A stretch of DNA of 64,000 nt from Hansfordia pulvinata. Taxonomy: Eukaryota; Ascomycota; Sordariomycetes; Xylariales. Below the pieces are notes generated by a model, which was not told the origin of the DNA, searched no databases, and saw only the letters and a program-made list of their open reading frames with translations. The translations under genes and the position numbers were made by a program. Below, one piece after another: positions 35,074-47,800 of this stretch. Location of the stretch: assembly GCA_006538405.1 (NCBI GenBank), contig BJKQ01000012.1:221001-285000 (forward strand). The letters run 5' to 3'. Every line of letters starts with the position of its first letter. Position 1 is the stretch's first letter.

Positions 35074-36259
35074 GGTTCTTGTCGCTGTTGCTGTTGCTGT
35101 CGATGCAGTCGTCGTTGTCGCTGTTGCGGTGCTCGTCGCCCGGGAGGTCGCCGTGGGAAACAAGGCAGAGAGCGTGCGTCGGCCGTGCAGAGGCGCGTGT
35201 TGTGCAGTGTAGGGCTTCCAAGGCGCCGAGTGCCGGGTGCGATCGCGAGCGGGTAGGGAGGAGCTGGTGTACGCGCGGGAGTGGCGAGGCTTCGTAGTTG
35301 TGATGGGTGCAGTCGGCAGGTTGTGGCTGCTGGCAGTCCTTGGCGGTGCTTTGCCCAAGATGATGTTGCTAGGGCTCGAAAGGGAGAAGCAGAAGCAGAG
35401 ATGGGGAGCGGGGACGCGACGCCCGAGACGGGCAGTGGGTGGCGTCATTGGGAAGAGAGGGCGGCCGGTTAGAGAGCAATGACAGAACGGAAGAGGGGCT
35501 TCTGCAACAAACGGACTGGCAGCTCGTGATCCTTGATTGGTTACTGCGAGTTGCCTGCACACGCGCTTCGGCCAGGTTTACAGGCTTGTCATGTACCTCT
35601 GACCAAGGCAGTGCCTTTCCCTGCGCGAGAGCCGCTTGCCGCGCCCCCGTCCTACGGGTACAACTGCAACTTCACTGCTCTTTCCCGAGCCAGAGCATCA
35701 AGGTCGGCATGTTACATCATAGCAGACACAAGCGTGCCGGTGCCTGCGAGTGCGCGGTTAAAAATAGATGACATCGCGTGGAACTGCTCTGTACGAGAAA
35801 CCTCGTACGAGAAAGAGCATCGATAAGCCTTATCGTGATCAAGCCGCCAGACGCAAAATTCCTCCCGCCACAGAAAGGAGCAGTGTGTCCAGTGTGGGAC
35901 GACGCCTCTCACGGCTTCTCACGATGGAACACCGGCAAAGATTGATGTGTGATTGCGCAAATCATGTTGGCAATAGCAAAGCTTCGCTGTCTACAAGTGA
36001 TAAGCGATGTCACGTTAGAGTACAGCATTACGGATACCATGGGTCTGCTTTTCATCATTCATTTGCAACTTTTTTCATCATTAGCTGCAGCTTAAAAAAT
36101 CAACCCAGTGCCATTCCTGGCCGAGTCCAACCGCCGCTGCACCCACCGCAGCAGCGTTGCTTTTTTAAGCCGTAAAAAGAACCCATGAACACCGATGCAA
36201 AAGCCCTGGCCAGACACAAGAGATGATAAAAAAGAGCGAGCAGTACTGCTGCTGGCTTT
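35074..36259. other. Spacer between the NuiA-like gene and the uL3 gene
   Basis: Holds the promoter/leader of the NuiA-like gene (CTGTTG-rich just upstream of its ATG) and the 3' flank of the ribosomal protein gene. An inverted pair of CTCGTAC/GTACGAG motifs lies near 35789-35812. No other gene. Confidence 0.5.
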
Positions 36260-37809
36260 TTACGAGGTCTGGACCAGGTCCTTCTTGAGGGTACCCAGAA
36301 TCTGCTTCTTCTCGGCCGGCGTCTGGAAAGCTCCGTGACCAAACTCGGACGAGGTGTCGATCCACTTGAGGTCGACCTTCTCCAGCGCCTTCCTCGAAGT
36401 GTGCGTGAACATGGACTTTCTCAGCGTCATGACGCGCTTCTTGACACCAGGGATAGAGCCCTTGAGCATGACAAAGTCGTTGTTGATCTCGCCGTAGCGG
36501 ACAAAGCCACCGAGACTGTTGGATTCTGGTTAGCAAGCCCGCTCGCAGGGTTCACAGATAACAGGAAGGTAAACTTACGGAGTGATGGTCTTCTTGGTGA
36601 CGTCCTGGGAGGTGGAGCCGCTGGCCTCGTCGCCGGCCTTGCCGATGCGGTAAACCTTGTGGTTGACCGAGGTACGGTGGTGGTAACCGTCCTGACCGGC
36701 ACGGGCAACGGTCCACTGGACGTGGGACGGGTGCCAGGCACCGATACAGGCGACCTTGCGCAGACCCTTGTGCGTCTTGCGCGGGAGCTTCTTGGTGCCC
36801 CAGCGAGAGGTGACACCGTTGAAACCGTGACCCTTGGTGACGGCAATAACGTCGATCATCTCGTCCTGCTCGAAGATGGAGCCAACCTCGACGGGCTTCT
36901 CGAACAGGCCGTGGCCGAACTCGACCTTGTCGGCGATGGAGCCACCGTTGACCTGGACCTCCATGAGGTGGGCCTTCTTCTGCTTGAGAGGGGTCTTGCG
37001 GATCTGGGTGTGGGCGAGGACACGGACGACGGTGCAGTACTTCTTCATGCGCTCGAGCTCGCGGGTGATGGAGGAGCCGCTGCTCTCAGAGTGCTTCTTG
37101 GCGTACTTGGTGAAGGCCTTCTTCTTGCTCTTGTACCAGTTCTTGTAGAAGCGGCGCTTGACCTCGTCGCTCAAGTGCTCGGCCCAGATGGTGGTGAGAG
37201 AGCGGAGACCGCGGGGGGTTTCGATGTAGCCCACAAGACCAACAACGATCATCTGCAAAGTAGATGTTAGCCATAGGCACAGAGCCAAGCGGGCTGCGTT
37301 GTTCGTACAGGGGGGGTGTCAACAATGGACACAGCCTCGACCACTTCCTTCTTGTGGCCCTTGGCGCCGGGGCGGTCAAGGTCGCGGACGATGGTCGTCA
37401 TGCCGGCCTTGTAGCCCATGGTGGCCGTCAGGTGGACGGGCTTCTTGGGGTCATCCTTGGGGAAGCTGCGGAAGAGATTGAAAGGTCAGCATGAGATCAG
37501 TCACGAGGGTCGGCCCAGCAGGCTGGAATCGTGCGGTGGCGGCCGGAGCATGTTGCGATTGGCGCGGGGTGGTCGGATCGTTGGCCAGGCTGATTCAATT
37601 TCGAAGGACGGTGGTTGTATGTCCAATTGCGGCTGGGGCGCATGTTGGCGCAAATCGTTGTGGTCTCTCCTCCGATTCCAGACTCGAACTCGTTGAAAAG
37701 AAAAGTGATGCACTTACGACTTGACCTTTCCGCGGTGACGGGCGGCACGCTTTCTCGGCAGGAAAGCCAGAGAACCGTGGCGGGGAGCCTCGAACTTACG
37801 GTGCGACAT
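36260..37809 (-). CDS. RPL3: 60S ribosomal protein uL3 (L3)
   Basis: Exons 37809-37718, 37465-37309, 37252-36579 and 36515-36260 give 392 residues, the usual fungal length (yeast 387), with every phase consistent. The N-terminus [20 protein letters not shown], with [20 protein letters not shown] following, is diagnostic of eukaryotic uL3. [20 protein letters not shown] is the long finger reaching the peptidyl-transferase centre, and [19 protein letters not shown] contains the histidine equivalent to the methylated His243 of yeast Rpl3. The C-terminus is [11 protein letters not shown]. Three introns (252, 56 and 63 nt) are typical of ribosomal protein genes, with the first and longest near the start. 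A telobox-like AACCCTAA lies about 220 nt upstream. Highly expressed and essential; no defects seen. Confidence 0.98.
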
Positions 37810-38944
37810 TTTGACTGATCCTGGCGACTAAGGACTGTCAAAAAGTTGTCGGGAGGGGTTGACGAATGGAGGTTGTAATGAAGGTCTGCAAGCCGGCGGG
37901 ATAGTACGTCTAGGAAAATATCCCACAACCCAGCCGAAATTTCCTGCAGCAGCTTGGTGCGGTTCCGATCCGACCGGCCTAGTTCCTGGTGGGGGAGGAC
38001 CTTCGGCTGAACAGCGGCTAAAATACTTAGGGTTGTGGACTTGTGCTACTTATCGCCCGTTATCGTACACTATCGTTTTTGCGCTGCTGGACTCCACCTT
38101 CCTAGCTGGATAGGTACCTAAGCAAAACTAGCGGGGATATTCTTCTGTCGAATATAACCTGCCAGGGGCACGGATCGTCGAATTAGCACTATATTTATGT
38201 CCTATTTAATACGCATCGTCACGCTTAGTTGTATCAAATCTTTATTTTGATTCAATGTTGAGCGTATAGTGACGCGCGTCTTGGATTTACTTGTAAGAGC
38301 AACGTCTTAAGAGTGAGGTGTGTGAAGCGTGAGGACGAGATTAGTTCTTCCGCACAGGACGTTGTACCTATATATATGCCTTTGTTACACTGGTGATCCC
38401 CGTGTTACTCACACATATCGATCACTGCATTTGTACAACTGCTAAATCCCCGTATACCTGTTGTAACTAATGTCTGATGCTCTGTTTGACCTCGAATCAT
38501 CTTAGAAGCATCTCAGAAGCATCGCGGTCAGTCTAGCCCCACGCAAGAGACTACCAAACCAGAGTGCATTGAGGCCGGCGTTGACAGCCAGGCGTACGAG
38601 GATTTGAACACCACCAAGTGAAGACACGAAGATTCTGGGTGGCACAACGAAATGTACATTTAAACATTGAAAATATGGGTATTCCGCTCGTAACCGTAAC
38701 AGCCCATCTTAATCTATACCAGCCTCATGTGGCCGATCCAAGCATAAGCAGGTTTCTATTCGAGCACGGCCAAGGCTGTGCCCAAGCTATAGTGACCAAC
38801 TGAATTCAAGCACACAGGATAAAAAGGAAGAGCAGTATACAGGATGCTGGAAAATTCGACCAGGGATTGTTCGAAAGACAGAAGGTGAGATGGGGAAAAG
38901 TTTATGTTGATATCTTCTGGCGCGATACGCAGAAGATTTGAGTG
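37810..38944. other. uL3 promoter region and AT-rich spacer
   Basis: The first ~250 bases are the promoter/leader of the uL3 gene, with a pyrimidine-rich stretch just before the ATG. From about 38110 to 38900 the base composition turns distinctly AT-rich compared with neighbours and open frames are short, possibly a degraded mobile-element relic or simply 3' flank of the Ssn6 gene. I recognise no element ends. Confidence 0.45.
38027..38034 (-). promoter_or_regulatory. Telobox-like AACCCTAA upstream of uL3
   Basis: The minus strand reads AACCCTAA about 220 nt upstream of the uL3 ATG. Ribosomal protein genes of filamentous fungi often carry telomere-repeat-like boxes in their promoters, so a regulatory role is plausible; a single octamer could also be chance. 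Confidence 0.45.
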
Positions 38945-41900
38945 CTATGAGCTCTCGGTCTTTGTGACGGCAGCAATGCCGTGGCCGTTGACACCGTTTG
39001 CGCCACCAGCGCTGGTCGGTGTGGTGGTTTTCGGGTCCCCTGCTGTCGATGGCGGCCCTGACCCAGCGGCCCCAGGGTTGACCTTCTTCTCCTCTTCCCC
39101 ACTGTCATCGTAGTCTTCGTCGACGTCCATTTTTCTAGCAGCACGTTCGGGTTCGCTGATCTGCGGGGGAACAGGGGGCGGAGGAGGGTGCTCCATCCTT
39201 TGGCGCTCTTCCGAAGACGGGGGGTACTCCTTGGCCGGAGTCGGCGTCTGCTGGGCGGCCGGCGGCGGCGGCTCATGCATGATTCCTGGCATAGGAGAGG
39301 GGCCTTGCTGCGGCTGCTGCATGGGCGGCAAGTGGTTGGGCGGCATCGAGTGAGTCGGGGGGTGGTGGGCGGCTTCTGAAGGGTGATAACCTTCGGCGGC
39401 ATGGCGCTGCTCGTCTGCGCGTCGCATGTCCTCAGTGCGCCTGGCATCATCCATGCGACGATGCTCTTCCATGCGCCGCTGCTCCTCAAAGCGTTCGTTG
39501 GCCGGCGAACGCCTGTAAGGATCCCGCGGTTGTGAAGGAGTCGAGGGGCGGCGATGGCGCAGATCCTCCATGCGAGCACGCGCCTCGTCGCTCGCCGGCT
39601 TCTTCATAGAAGTCTCGTCTTCCCACTCCCGCATCCGCTTCGAGGCAACCGACGGAGGCCTCTCATGCTCTCTGTGAGCCTCCATCCCCATAGGCCCCTT
39701 GGAAGGAGGCCCACCAGCCTCGCTCGCACTTGGGGGGCCAGCATCAGGGTGAGGGGGGTACGGCGCCTGGTGTTGTGGGTAGGCGGACTTGGGCGACGGC
39801 ATACGGTTATCCATGAGAGGGCGAGATTCAGCGCGCGACCCAGGTCGGTAAGGGCCCATCAGTGGATGCTGGGGACCGCCGTTCGGTGGCCCGTTCGACA
39901 AACTAGCTGGCGGCGCCGGAATGTAGTTTGGGTTGCTCACGCGAGCCGAGCCAGGACTCGGGGTAGGCACCTGGTGAGGCGGAGCTACACCGGGGGGCGG
40001 GGGCCCATACTGCTGACCAGGAGAGGGGCCCCTTCGAGGCGGACCCGGAGTATGGGCGGGACCCTGGCTCGGAGGGCCTTGTCCGGGGGCCGGGCGGTTA
40101 GGCTCGCCGTACGGGCGCATTTCCCTGGGGGGACTCGGCTGACGAGGGGGAGGCGCGGGCCCGCCACGGAGCGTCTCGCGCTGCTGCTCGTAAGGATTCG
40201 GAGGCTGGGGCTGAATCTCGTTAAGTCTCTGGCCGTTCCAGCCATTGGGCCCGTTAGGTCCAGGGGGTCGCTGCGCGCCAGGGCCGCCAGAAGGAGCAGC
40301 GCCGCCGGGCCCAAAGGCGGGAGGCGGGGGGCCCTGGGCACCGGAAGTTTGCGGGTGGATGTCGGTGGGCATTGGAACACTGCTACCGGTGGTCTGGCCG
40401 GCACGAAGCAGCGTCAGGCGAGCCTTAATCGCCGGGTTGGACGGGTCGAGCTCGGAAGCTCGGGTGTAGGCGTCCAAGGCGTCCGTGATTTGGTTGTTAC
40501 ACGATTCGTACTATGGGCGTGATCAGTGGATGGCGCGTAGACAACAACCGCGAATGACTTACCAGAGTGCCAAGATCGTACCAGACCTCGGAGATGTACG
40601 GATTCAGGCGAATGGCACGAGAGTATGCATCCAGGGCATCGCGGTACTGGTTGATCTGGTAGTACAGCACACCGATGGAGCACCAGAAAGTAGGGTTGCG
40701 GCCGTCACGATAGACAGCTTGCTGGTAGGCCTCGTATGCCTTGGGGTATTTGGCTTGCGACATGTAGCAACGTCCAAGAAGATACCAGCTCTGGGCATCG
40801 TTGTTATCTAGATAAAGGCAGTCGAGTCAGCATTCTGTCACATCGGTGCCCTTTGCTCGGGCCAGGCGAGCTTCACATACCGGCTGAGACTGATTTCTCC
40901 AAGTGCTCGATGGCGCGTTCCTGGCTCTGGAAGCTGCTGCTTTGCTGGTGGTGAAGCCATCCCAACTGCTGAAGGACTTTGGCATGATTGGGGTCGCGGT
41001 CGAGGACGCGCATGTATGCAGCCTTGGCAGCGTCGTACTGCATGATTTCGTCAGCGAGTGCTAGTCGGAAGAGACATGCCGGGAGAACGAACATCTTTCT
41101 GCTGCTCATGGACGTGACCAATTTGGAACCAGATGTCCTCTTCGGTCAAAGGTGGGGGCGGCGAGTTCACTATGTACTTGAAGCACTGTTGACAGGTTAG
41201 ATATCGTTCTTGGGGTGAGTACGCGATCTGGCAGGGTGGGCGCTCACCTCGAGACTTTGTCCAAACTTCTGCTGCTGTTTGTATATTATGCCCAATCTGA
41301 AATAGATCTCGTTGGCCTTCTCGAAATCGGGTTGCATCTGCATGACCTGCGAGAAGGCTTCCTCGGCGTGGTCGAGCGAGCCGTAGCGATCGTACAAGAT
41401 GCCTATGCCATACCAAAGCTTGGGCTCCTGTGTTGCTCGCGTTAGCAATTGCTAGGCGCAATTCGAACATGGTTACAATATGCTTACCTTGGGGTTCTGC
41501 AGGTTCAATAGCGCGTTCTGGTACGCCGAGTAGGCCTGCTGCAGGTCGTCCATCATGAGGTAACAGTGGCCTGTCATGAACAAAGTTCGTTAGCGCTGTG
41601 GAACATGATGGGCCGGAATGTTCGTGTCACATACCCAGGCTTCCCCAGATCTCTCCGTTGTTACCGTCAATCTTGAGAATGGCTTGGAGATATTCGACGG
41701 CTTTGGGGAAATCTTCGCGCGTCCTGAGGATCAAGCTTATGGCGTTCATGGCGGGGATTGACTGGGGGTTCGCGTTGAGAGCGCGCTCGTATGCGCCCGT
41801 GGCGTCGTCAAAGTTGCCAAGAAGTTCAGAAAAGCTGCCTGTCAGAAATATTAGCAATTGGACGAGGGGTGGGAGGACGCGCGACGCGCCCTCTGGACTG

Positions 41901-42109
41901 ATGAGCGTACCTATTTGCATCCAAAGAGCCTCGTTGATTTGGCCGATGGCGCTCCGTGAGGAATACTGAGCGCCCTGGCCGCCCTGGGAAGGTCCGGGAG
42001 GGCCATGGTGCTGGTGTTGGGCTTGCTGGGCCTGCTGGTGCTGCTGTTGGGCTTGCTGCTGCTGCATTTGCATCGCCATCTGAGGCGATGGATGATGGTT
42101 CGATGCCAT
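38945..42109 (-). CDS. General transcriptional corepressor Ssn6/Cyc8 (RcoA-complex partner), TPR protein
   Basis: Eight exons (42109-41911, 41838-41635, 41570-41488, 41427-41248, 41185-41093, 41037-40881, 40807-40563, 40510-38945) encode 908 residues with all phases consistent. Ssn6 pairs with the WD40 protein Tup1/RcoA and is recruited by many DNA-binding repressors. The N-terminus is Gln-rich (a QQQQ/HQQ tract). About ten TPR units follow, for example NFDDATGAYERALNANPQSI, DHAEEAFSQVMQMQPDF, AAKAAYMRVLDRDPNHAKVL and YRDALDAYSRAIRLNPYISE. The C-terminal ~500 residues are Pro-rich, with a Met/Arg/His-rich segment (roughly EEQRRMEEHRRMDDARR) and an acidic patch (KMDVDEDYDDSGEEEKK). Seven introns split the TPR region, while the disordered tail is one exon. 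The first intron (72 nt) has no in-frame stop, so its retention would insert 24 residues. Confidence 0.96.
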
Positions 42110-44704
42110 GGTGGGCACAGTCTTGTTATATCTGTTCCCTGCTGATAACCAGTCCAGTGATGTTTGTGGGGCGACCACCCGCGCAGCTGGGTTTTTGGAT
42201 TAAAGATTAGGAGAGCCCGGTTGACCTGGTTGCAGGGCGTACGATGCGCGGAAGGCAACGAGGGAGGGATGGGTGCCAGGTCGCGATGGCAGGTAGGAGA
42301 TGAAGTTATCGGGCCGCCAACGGGGCGTGGGCTGCGTCGACAATGGTGCAGAGACAACAGGTGTAGCTGCTGCTGTGCTACAGGCTATGCCATGCGGTGG
42401 GATCAAGGTTCCGGCTGGGCGCAGGACAACGACAGAGGGGACACGTCCGAAGGCCAGGCCAGAGGGGAGGAGGGCGACGGCGAGTTGGGCGAGGCACAGA
42501 CGAGGCGGTGGAGGAGGAGGAGGAGAGAAAGACGGTAGGCAGGGCTGGCGTGTCAGTTAGGAAGCAGGCGGACTTGTCGACGAGCGGGAGAAGACATCGG
42601 AGGGATTGGGATTCTCCTCCCCTTGGAACCTAACCGTAGGGGCGAGAGGTGGTTCCTTCCTCCAGCCGGCGCCAAACTCCCCTTACCCACGGGCAACATA
42701 CACTTGAGTTGCACAGCACGACGCAGGCAAGGGCCGTACCACCCCTGCCCACTCGGGCGCATGTGGATAGAGCGCGTCTGGGACCCAGCCGGCAGCAGGT
42801 ACGTACCTCAGAAGGTAATGGGTGCGGGACTGCAGGTGTAGCCCCGTAGGCACGTCTCCGCTCTCCGCGCAACTTTCAATTGCGCTAGCGCGGTGTCTGC
42901 TCCTAGGTACCCGCCTTGGTGTCGATGGGCGACGATTGGGTACCACGAAACAAGAAAGACTCGTCGGCTCCCGCATGTACATAGACTTTCACGCTGCAGG
43001 GCTGCAGTCTGGTGTAGTTCCAAGTAGCGCCCTTGTAGCCGGTTTTCGGGCGACCGCTTTGGGCTGCCCTATTCCTCCGGCAGGTACATCTTTGCCGAAT
43101 GGATTCGATGAGACGCGCGGGCGGGGCGTGGCTGGGATGGGGGCTGTGGGGACCTGGAGCTGGTGCTTGCCGTGCGGCTGCGGCGACGGCTCCTTACGTA
43201 TGTCGAGGCTTGATGCTACCCAAGGTGCCAGGGTACGGGGATACCTGGCGCTCACTCCCAACCTGCAGGTGCAAGGTAGGCGCATGCATGCAGGGTGGGA
43301 CGCAGCTCCACGAGACGGCGTCGCGACCCCCTCGTGCGCCCAGTCCAGTGTACCTTACTCGTACCTCCGGCTCTGGGGTCCGTTCCATTCTGCCCGAGCA
43401 CGCCGACGGAACCTTGGGGAATGAGCGCCTTGCAGTCGTGCAGGGTTGCTGGATGTGTGATCGAGGCACGTAATTCGCAGCACGCCCGCCAGGTCGGCTG
43501 TTTCAGTCTGCTTCAACCTCTGCCTGCACATCCATACGAGCCAGGATCCTCTGCGTGTCCGGTATACCTGACCCGACTGCCGTCGTGTACCCAAAGGCGT
43601 CAGACGCAGAGTCCTCGTCCCACGCAAGCGATGTGTGCTCCGCGAATACTGTCGTCTCCGATACGCCTCGCTTTTACATCGTCAATGTACTGCTTGCCAG
43701 AGGTCCCGTCGCAGCCCATGCTGCAGCCCTCAACCTATGGATGGTCTTAAATGACGAGATGACCAAGGACCGGCAGAAGCTCAAACTCAAGACTCTCCTG
43801 TCTTGGCATCATGGAAGGGCCGTGTTTTGCCGTGGTGGTGGACCTTGGAAACGAGTTCCTGGCCGCATTGCGGGGAGCCTCTCCTGGCCTGCGAGTGTGC
43901 GAGCAGCACAATGGTCAGTACGGCAATTATGCCGATCATCTCCAGCGTGCAGCGTGTCTCTGCTTCAGCACACAAACATGGTCTGTCTCAATGGCTCCGC
44001 ATCGGAGGTGCGCCGGTAGGCATCCATATGCCGTGAATATCACTATATAGAGGGCATGTCTCGCAGTGGTTGTACATGCACTTCGGCCGACGCGTCTGTT
44101 GAATCGACCAATTGCCTTCACTGGGGCTCCATGTCGCGAAAGTTGCAAGACTCCTCGTGCCGGCGCCTTCGTTCTCGGCGGCCCGGTTTCTCAGCGAGGC
44201 CATGAAAGAATGGAGGATCAGGCATTAGGAGAATTGTGTCCAAACCCGGGCAGGACGATGACTCGTTCAGCGGACCGTGCCTCACCATACCAGTACCGAT
44301 TGTGCGCCAGCGACGACTTTCCTGCAGTGAATGCGGTGGCGTCTGGCAGATCGATAGCATGACGAGTGGCTCATGGCTGCAGTGATCATCAGGGCGCTTG
44401 ACAAACATCGGAGCCGAAGTGCGCACCGGTAAGGCTGAGCGTGCCCGCGCGAACGATGCAAAAGCGCGTGCCAATGGAGATAGCCTCGACTGTGGACGAG
44501 TGGAGGCGCAAGTCATGCATACGAGTAGACATCAATCTGAAGACGAGGGAACAAACCGCCGTTGACGACAGGGAGCTCGTTACGGGCTCTGTCAATTGGA
44601 AAGCGATGCGACGAGTACGAGTAAGCGTGAGCAGAGAAACGCGGACTCGGGACGCTGTGGCGTCTTCATGAGGAAGTGGCTAGAGCGGGCCCGGCTTGGG
44701 GGAC

Positions 44705-44803
44705 ACGCGCTCTCAAGAATTACTGTCGTGGAGGGTACGGACTGGTCCGCTAAATTGTGGTGCGAAGCCATGTATAGGGCGTCAGTAATTCTTGAGACCG
44801 CGT
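44705..44803. mobile_element. 99-bp MITE-like foldback with 21-bp terminal inverted repeats
   Basis: The left end (44705-44725, starting ACGCGCTCTCAAG) and the right end (44783-44803) are inverted copies matching at 20 of 21 positions. The element is bracketed by direct copies of GGGGGAC at 44698-44704 and 44804-44810, which look like a 7-bp target duplication. It encodes nothing. I see no second copy in the window, so mobility is inferred only from the ends. Confidence 0.55.
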
Positions 44804-47800
44804 GGGGGACAGCCTGACGGGGTGCTCCGCAGAGGCAAACCCATCAACGACGCGTTCCTGGGGTCCCATATCAGCACATACGAGAAGGGGTACTCGTGCG
44901 AGTACTCGTGGTCCTCTGTACCTTGCGCACAAAGAAGCACTCCCAGACCGTCGATGCTAGCGGATATCTGAGGCGTAAGCTGGTGCTTCGTCACCGCTCG
45001 GAGCCGGGAGGTGCCACACTGTATCCACATTGTGTCCAGGCTAGGCTGCCGTTACGTTCAGGGGATTGCCAGTACGGGGACTCGCACTCTCGGGCGGCTA
45101 TTCAGGAATGCCAGGTTATGCTTGGAAGAAACAAGGGGATGCTCACGAATATTCTTGAACTACCGATAGAAGTCCGTCGTGGCATACAAGTCTTCGTAGA
45201 ATGGTGCGAGTAGCCTTTGTTTGGTGGGCAGTGGTGAGTGAATCCGGGTATTGTCCCTGGGGGGATCAAGGCCAGGCTGTGGGGGGCTTCGCAGCCAGAT
45301 CCATCGGTGCTGTAATGAGGATAATAATAAGAATAATATTCGCAAACCACCTTCAACGCCCGCGGGTGGGGACGAGTACTCCTGGGCAGATGGCACGCAA
45401 GCGTCCGGGAGAAGAGACCTTGGGCGCCGTCGCTCGAGATACGTGCTCGAAAGCGCTGATATGTACTGAGTACCGACCCATAAGAAGAGAAGCCGTCTGT
45501 GTCTCCGCCATCTCATTCCCCCCGTAGAGATACGCGTGAAGGAATTCTTGAACGCCTCGAATAAGCCTAGGCTGACAGCATTAGAGAAGTGCAGGTACAT
45601 GATTCGCACGAGTGTACTCGTGTCTATGCTCATCTACTTTCTTAGCCGTACCCGCTACCTACAAGACTCTTGGCCTTAGGTACCTAGTGCCACAGTAAGT
45701 GTGCCGGGCAGTCTACGAGTACGGAGCACTTTTTAGCGCACGCTTACCACCAGTCATCAGACATCCATTGCTCAGATGTGATTTTTACGGGGGGCGTTCC
45801 GCCGATGAGCACTCACATGCGGGCGGGCGGAAACACTCCCTGCGCCTCGCCCCTCCCAATGTGCCAGCACGTCTATGTGGGGTGGCTCAGCAGCCGTCGA
45901 CCAAAGCTGGGTTGCTGATAGCTCTCGCACGGCTAATAACGTAGGCCACTAGAGCTGCGAAGGCGAAGACTCATAATAGTTCATCGGAAGGGTTTGATCG
46001 AGGGAGTGCGATGGGCGCGAGGGCCCGTGGGTGTGTTGTGGTGGTCCGTATGGAGCAAGGGCTCAACTTACTCGTACACTTCACAGAGACAAGGAGTGGT
46101 AGATCACCGACCAAAGTAAGCCCTTGAGCACTCTGTGAGGGTGAGTGGCAGCAGCGGGTCCCATTAGCTGCCTGTTAAGGAGTTGAGGCCCGAGAAGGTG
46201 CGTCGTGGGTTGCCGGCGGTGACCTGCGTCAGAGGGCGCGGGTTTGAAGTACCGGTACTAACAAGAAAGGTTGGGGGTCTAAGTCCGGAATCAGTGGCCC
46301 AGAAGCCGGGTTAGCACGCGACTTTTATTTCGGGCGAATGCGTCAGGATTCCAGAGGCGAGTATCGACTGTCCTGAGGGAGTGGGTCGATCCCGTGTCAT
46401 GACGAACTGTGTAGAGCCCACATTTCGATGAGCTGTGCGCCATCAAAGGTGCGGTTCTGTACCCGAGCCGGGAGGGTCCACAAGATTAGAGCGGGACGCC
46501 TGTCGCGACACACTAGGGTGTGATCCTAGTCATGGTCGGCGCGCCGGCGACGGTGACGAGGTTCCGGGGCGACTGGTTGGATGAGATTAATCCAAGTACC
46601 CCCTGTCGCACATGAGGTGGTGGCGCGCACGACGCAGAGTCCAGAGCCAGCAGACGAGGGTGTGTGCCTATCAGCTGGCCTGGCAAGCCCCTGCCACGTC
46701 CGCGACAGTCCAATCTGGCATTGCGACTGGGAACAGAAGCGAGAACGGTGAGAAGTTGTGCAAGTGCGGAGGCGTGACACCAGGTTTCGCGATGCAGCCA
46801 CCAGAGTATACCTACGAGTACCTAGCCTATCTGCCCAAAGCAACTACGAGTACTCTGCGAACCAAGACGAGTTCTGGCCGATGCAGACCCAGGTCGACGT
46901 ACCTGGTATGCCGAGGCCGTCTGTGCGATGGCAAGCGATATGCTGTTGCTGTACAGCTTGAGGGATTGTCGTTTCCGTCTGAGCGGCTCAAATGGACTGG
47001 CGGGCCCTGTCAAGCGCGTCTGGGCGGCGAGCAATTATCGCACACAGTTATGGGCGATGGCCAAAGGCGGCACACCAGGATTCCGAATCCAGCAGCGATG
47101 GCGTCGCATTACCGGGTCTCGGTCAGGGCACGCGCAGACGACAGCAACAGCTTGCAGCTGGCAGCCGGCAGGAGTCGGAGGGGACGAGGGGTGGAAATGC
47201 ACCAATCTCGTCATTGCCGCCCGCCGAGAGGAGGAGTGGGAAGGGCGCCGTAGATGGGACGCAAGTGTCGTGGGTGGTGCGGAGTCAGGTCTGGGCTGGA
47301 TGGGCGTGGCAGATGGACAGGCCAGCGAGTGCTGGTGGCACGGGTGTCGAGCAGGGTCCGGAGCGGGGCGAGGAGGCGTGGGCGTAGTGCGAGAGGTAGG
47401 TAAGGAGGTAGGTAGGTAGAATGGAAGATGGGGACGGGTAATGGGAGAGGCAGGGAGCCGAAAGGTGCCGGCGACGTGGCACCAGCCCCAGTTGAGACGA
47501 ACGGGACCAGGCGAGGAAGCAGCTGCAGGACGCAGCCCCGAAGCCCAGGCACCAGCCCTGGAGGGCAGCCCGAGGACAGCCGCTCGCCCAGAGCCCGGCA
47601 CCCGCCCGAGAAGGTGGGTGGAGGGCCCGAGGCTCAGGCTCAGGGCTCAGCCCAGGGGGACACAAGGGGGAGAGGGGTCGGTCCGCTGTGCAGATTACCG
47701 GGCTGCCGTTCAGAGACCCAGGCACCTGAGTGGGAGGGAAATAGTAGGTACATGTGCAGTACGAGATTTACCGCACACATAAGAAGGAAAGACACAGCTT

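Noticed and set aside
31390..44700. Functional gene cluster spanning trpE to Ssn6
   Set aside because: The products (tryptophan synthesis, NuiA-like, ribosomal protein, corepressor) share no pathway; co-location looks incidental.
46140..46520. Possible structured non-coding RNA in a stretch lacking open frames
   Set aside because: No match I could recognise to 5S, U6, SRP, RNase P/MRP or tRNA; similar frame-poor stretches occur elsewhere in the window.
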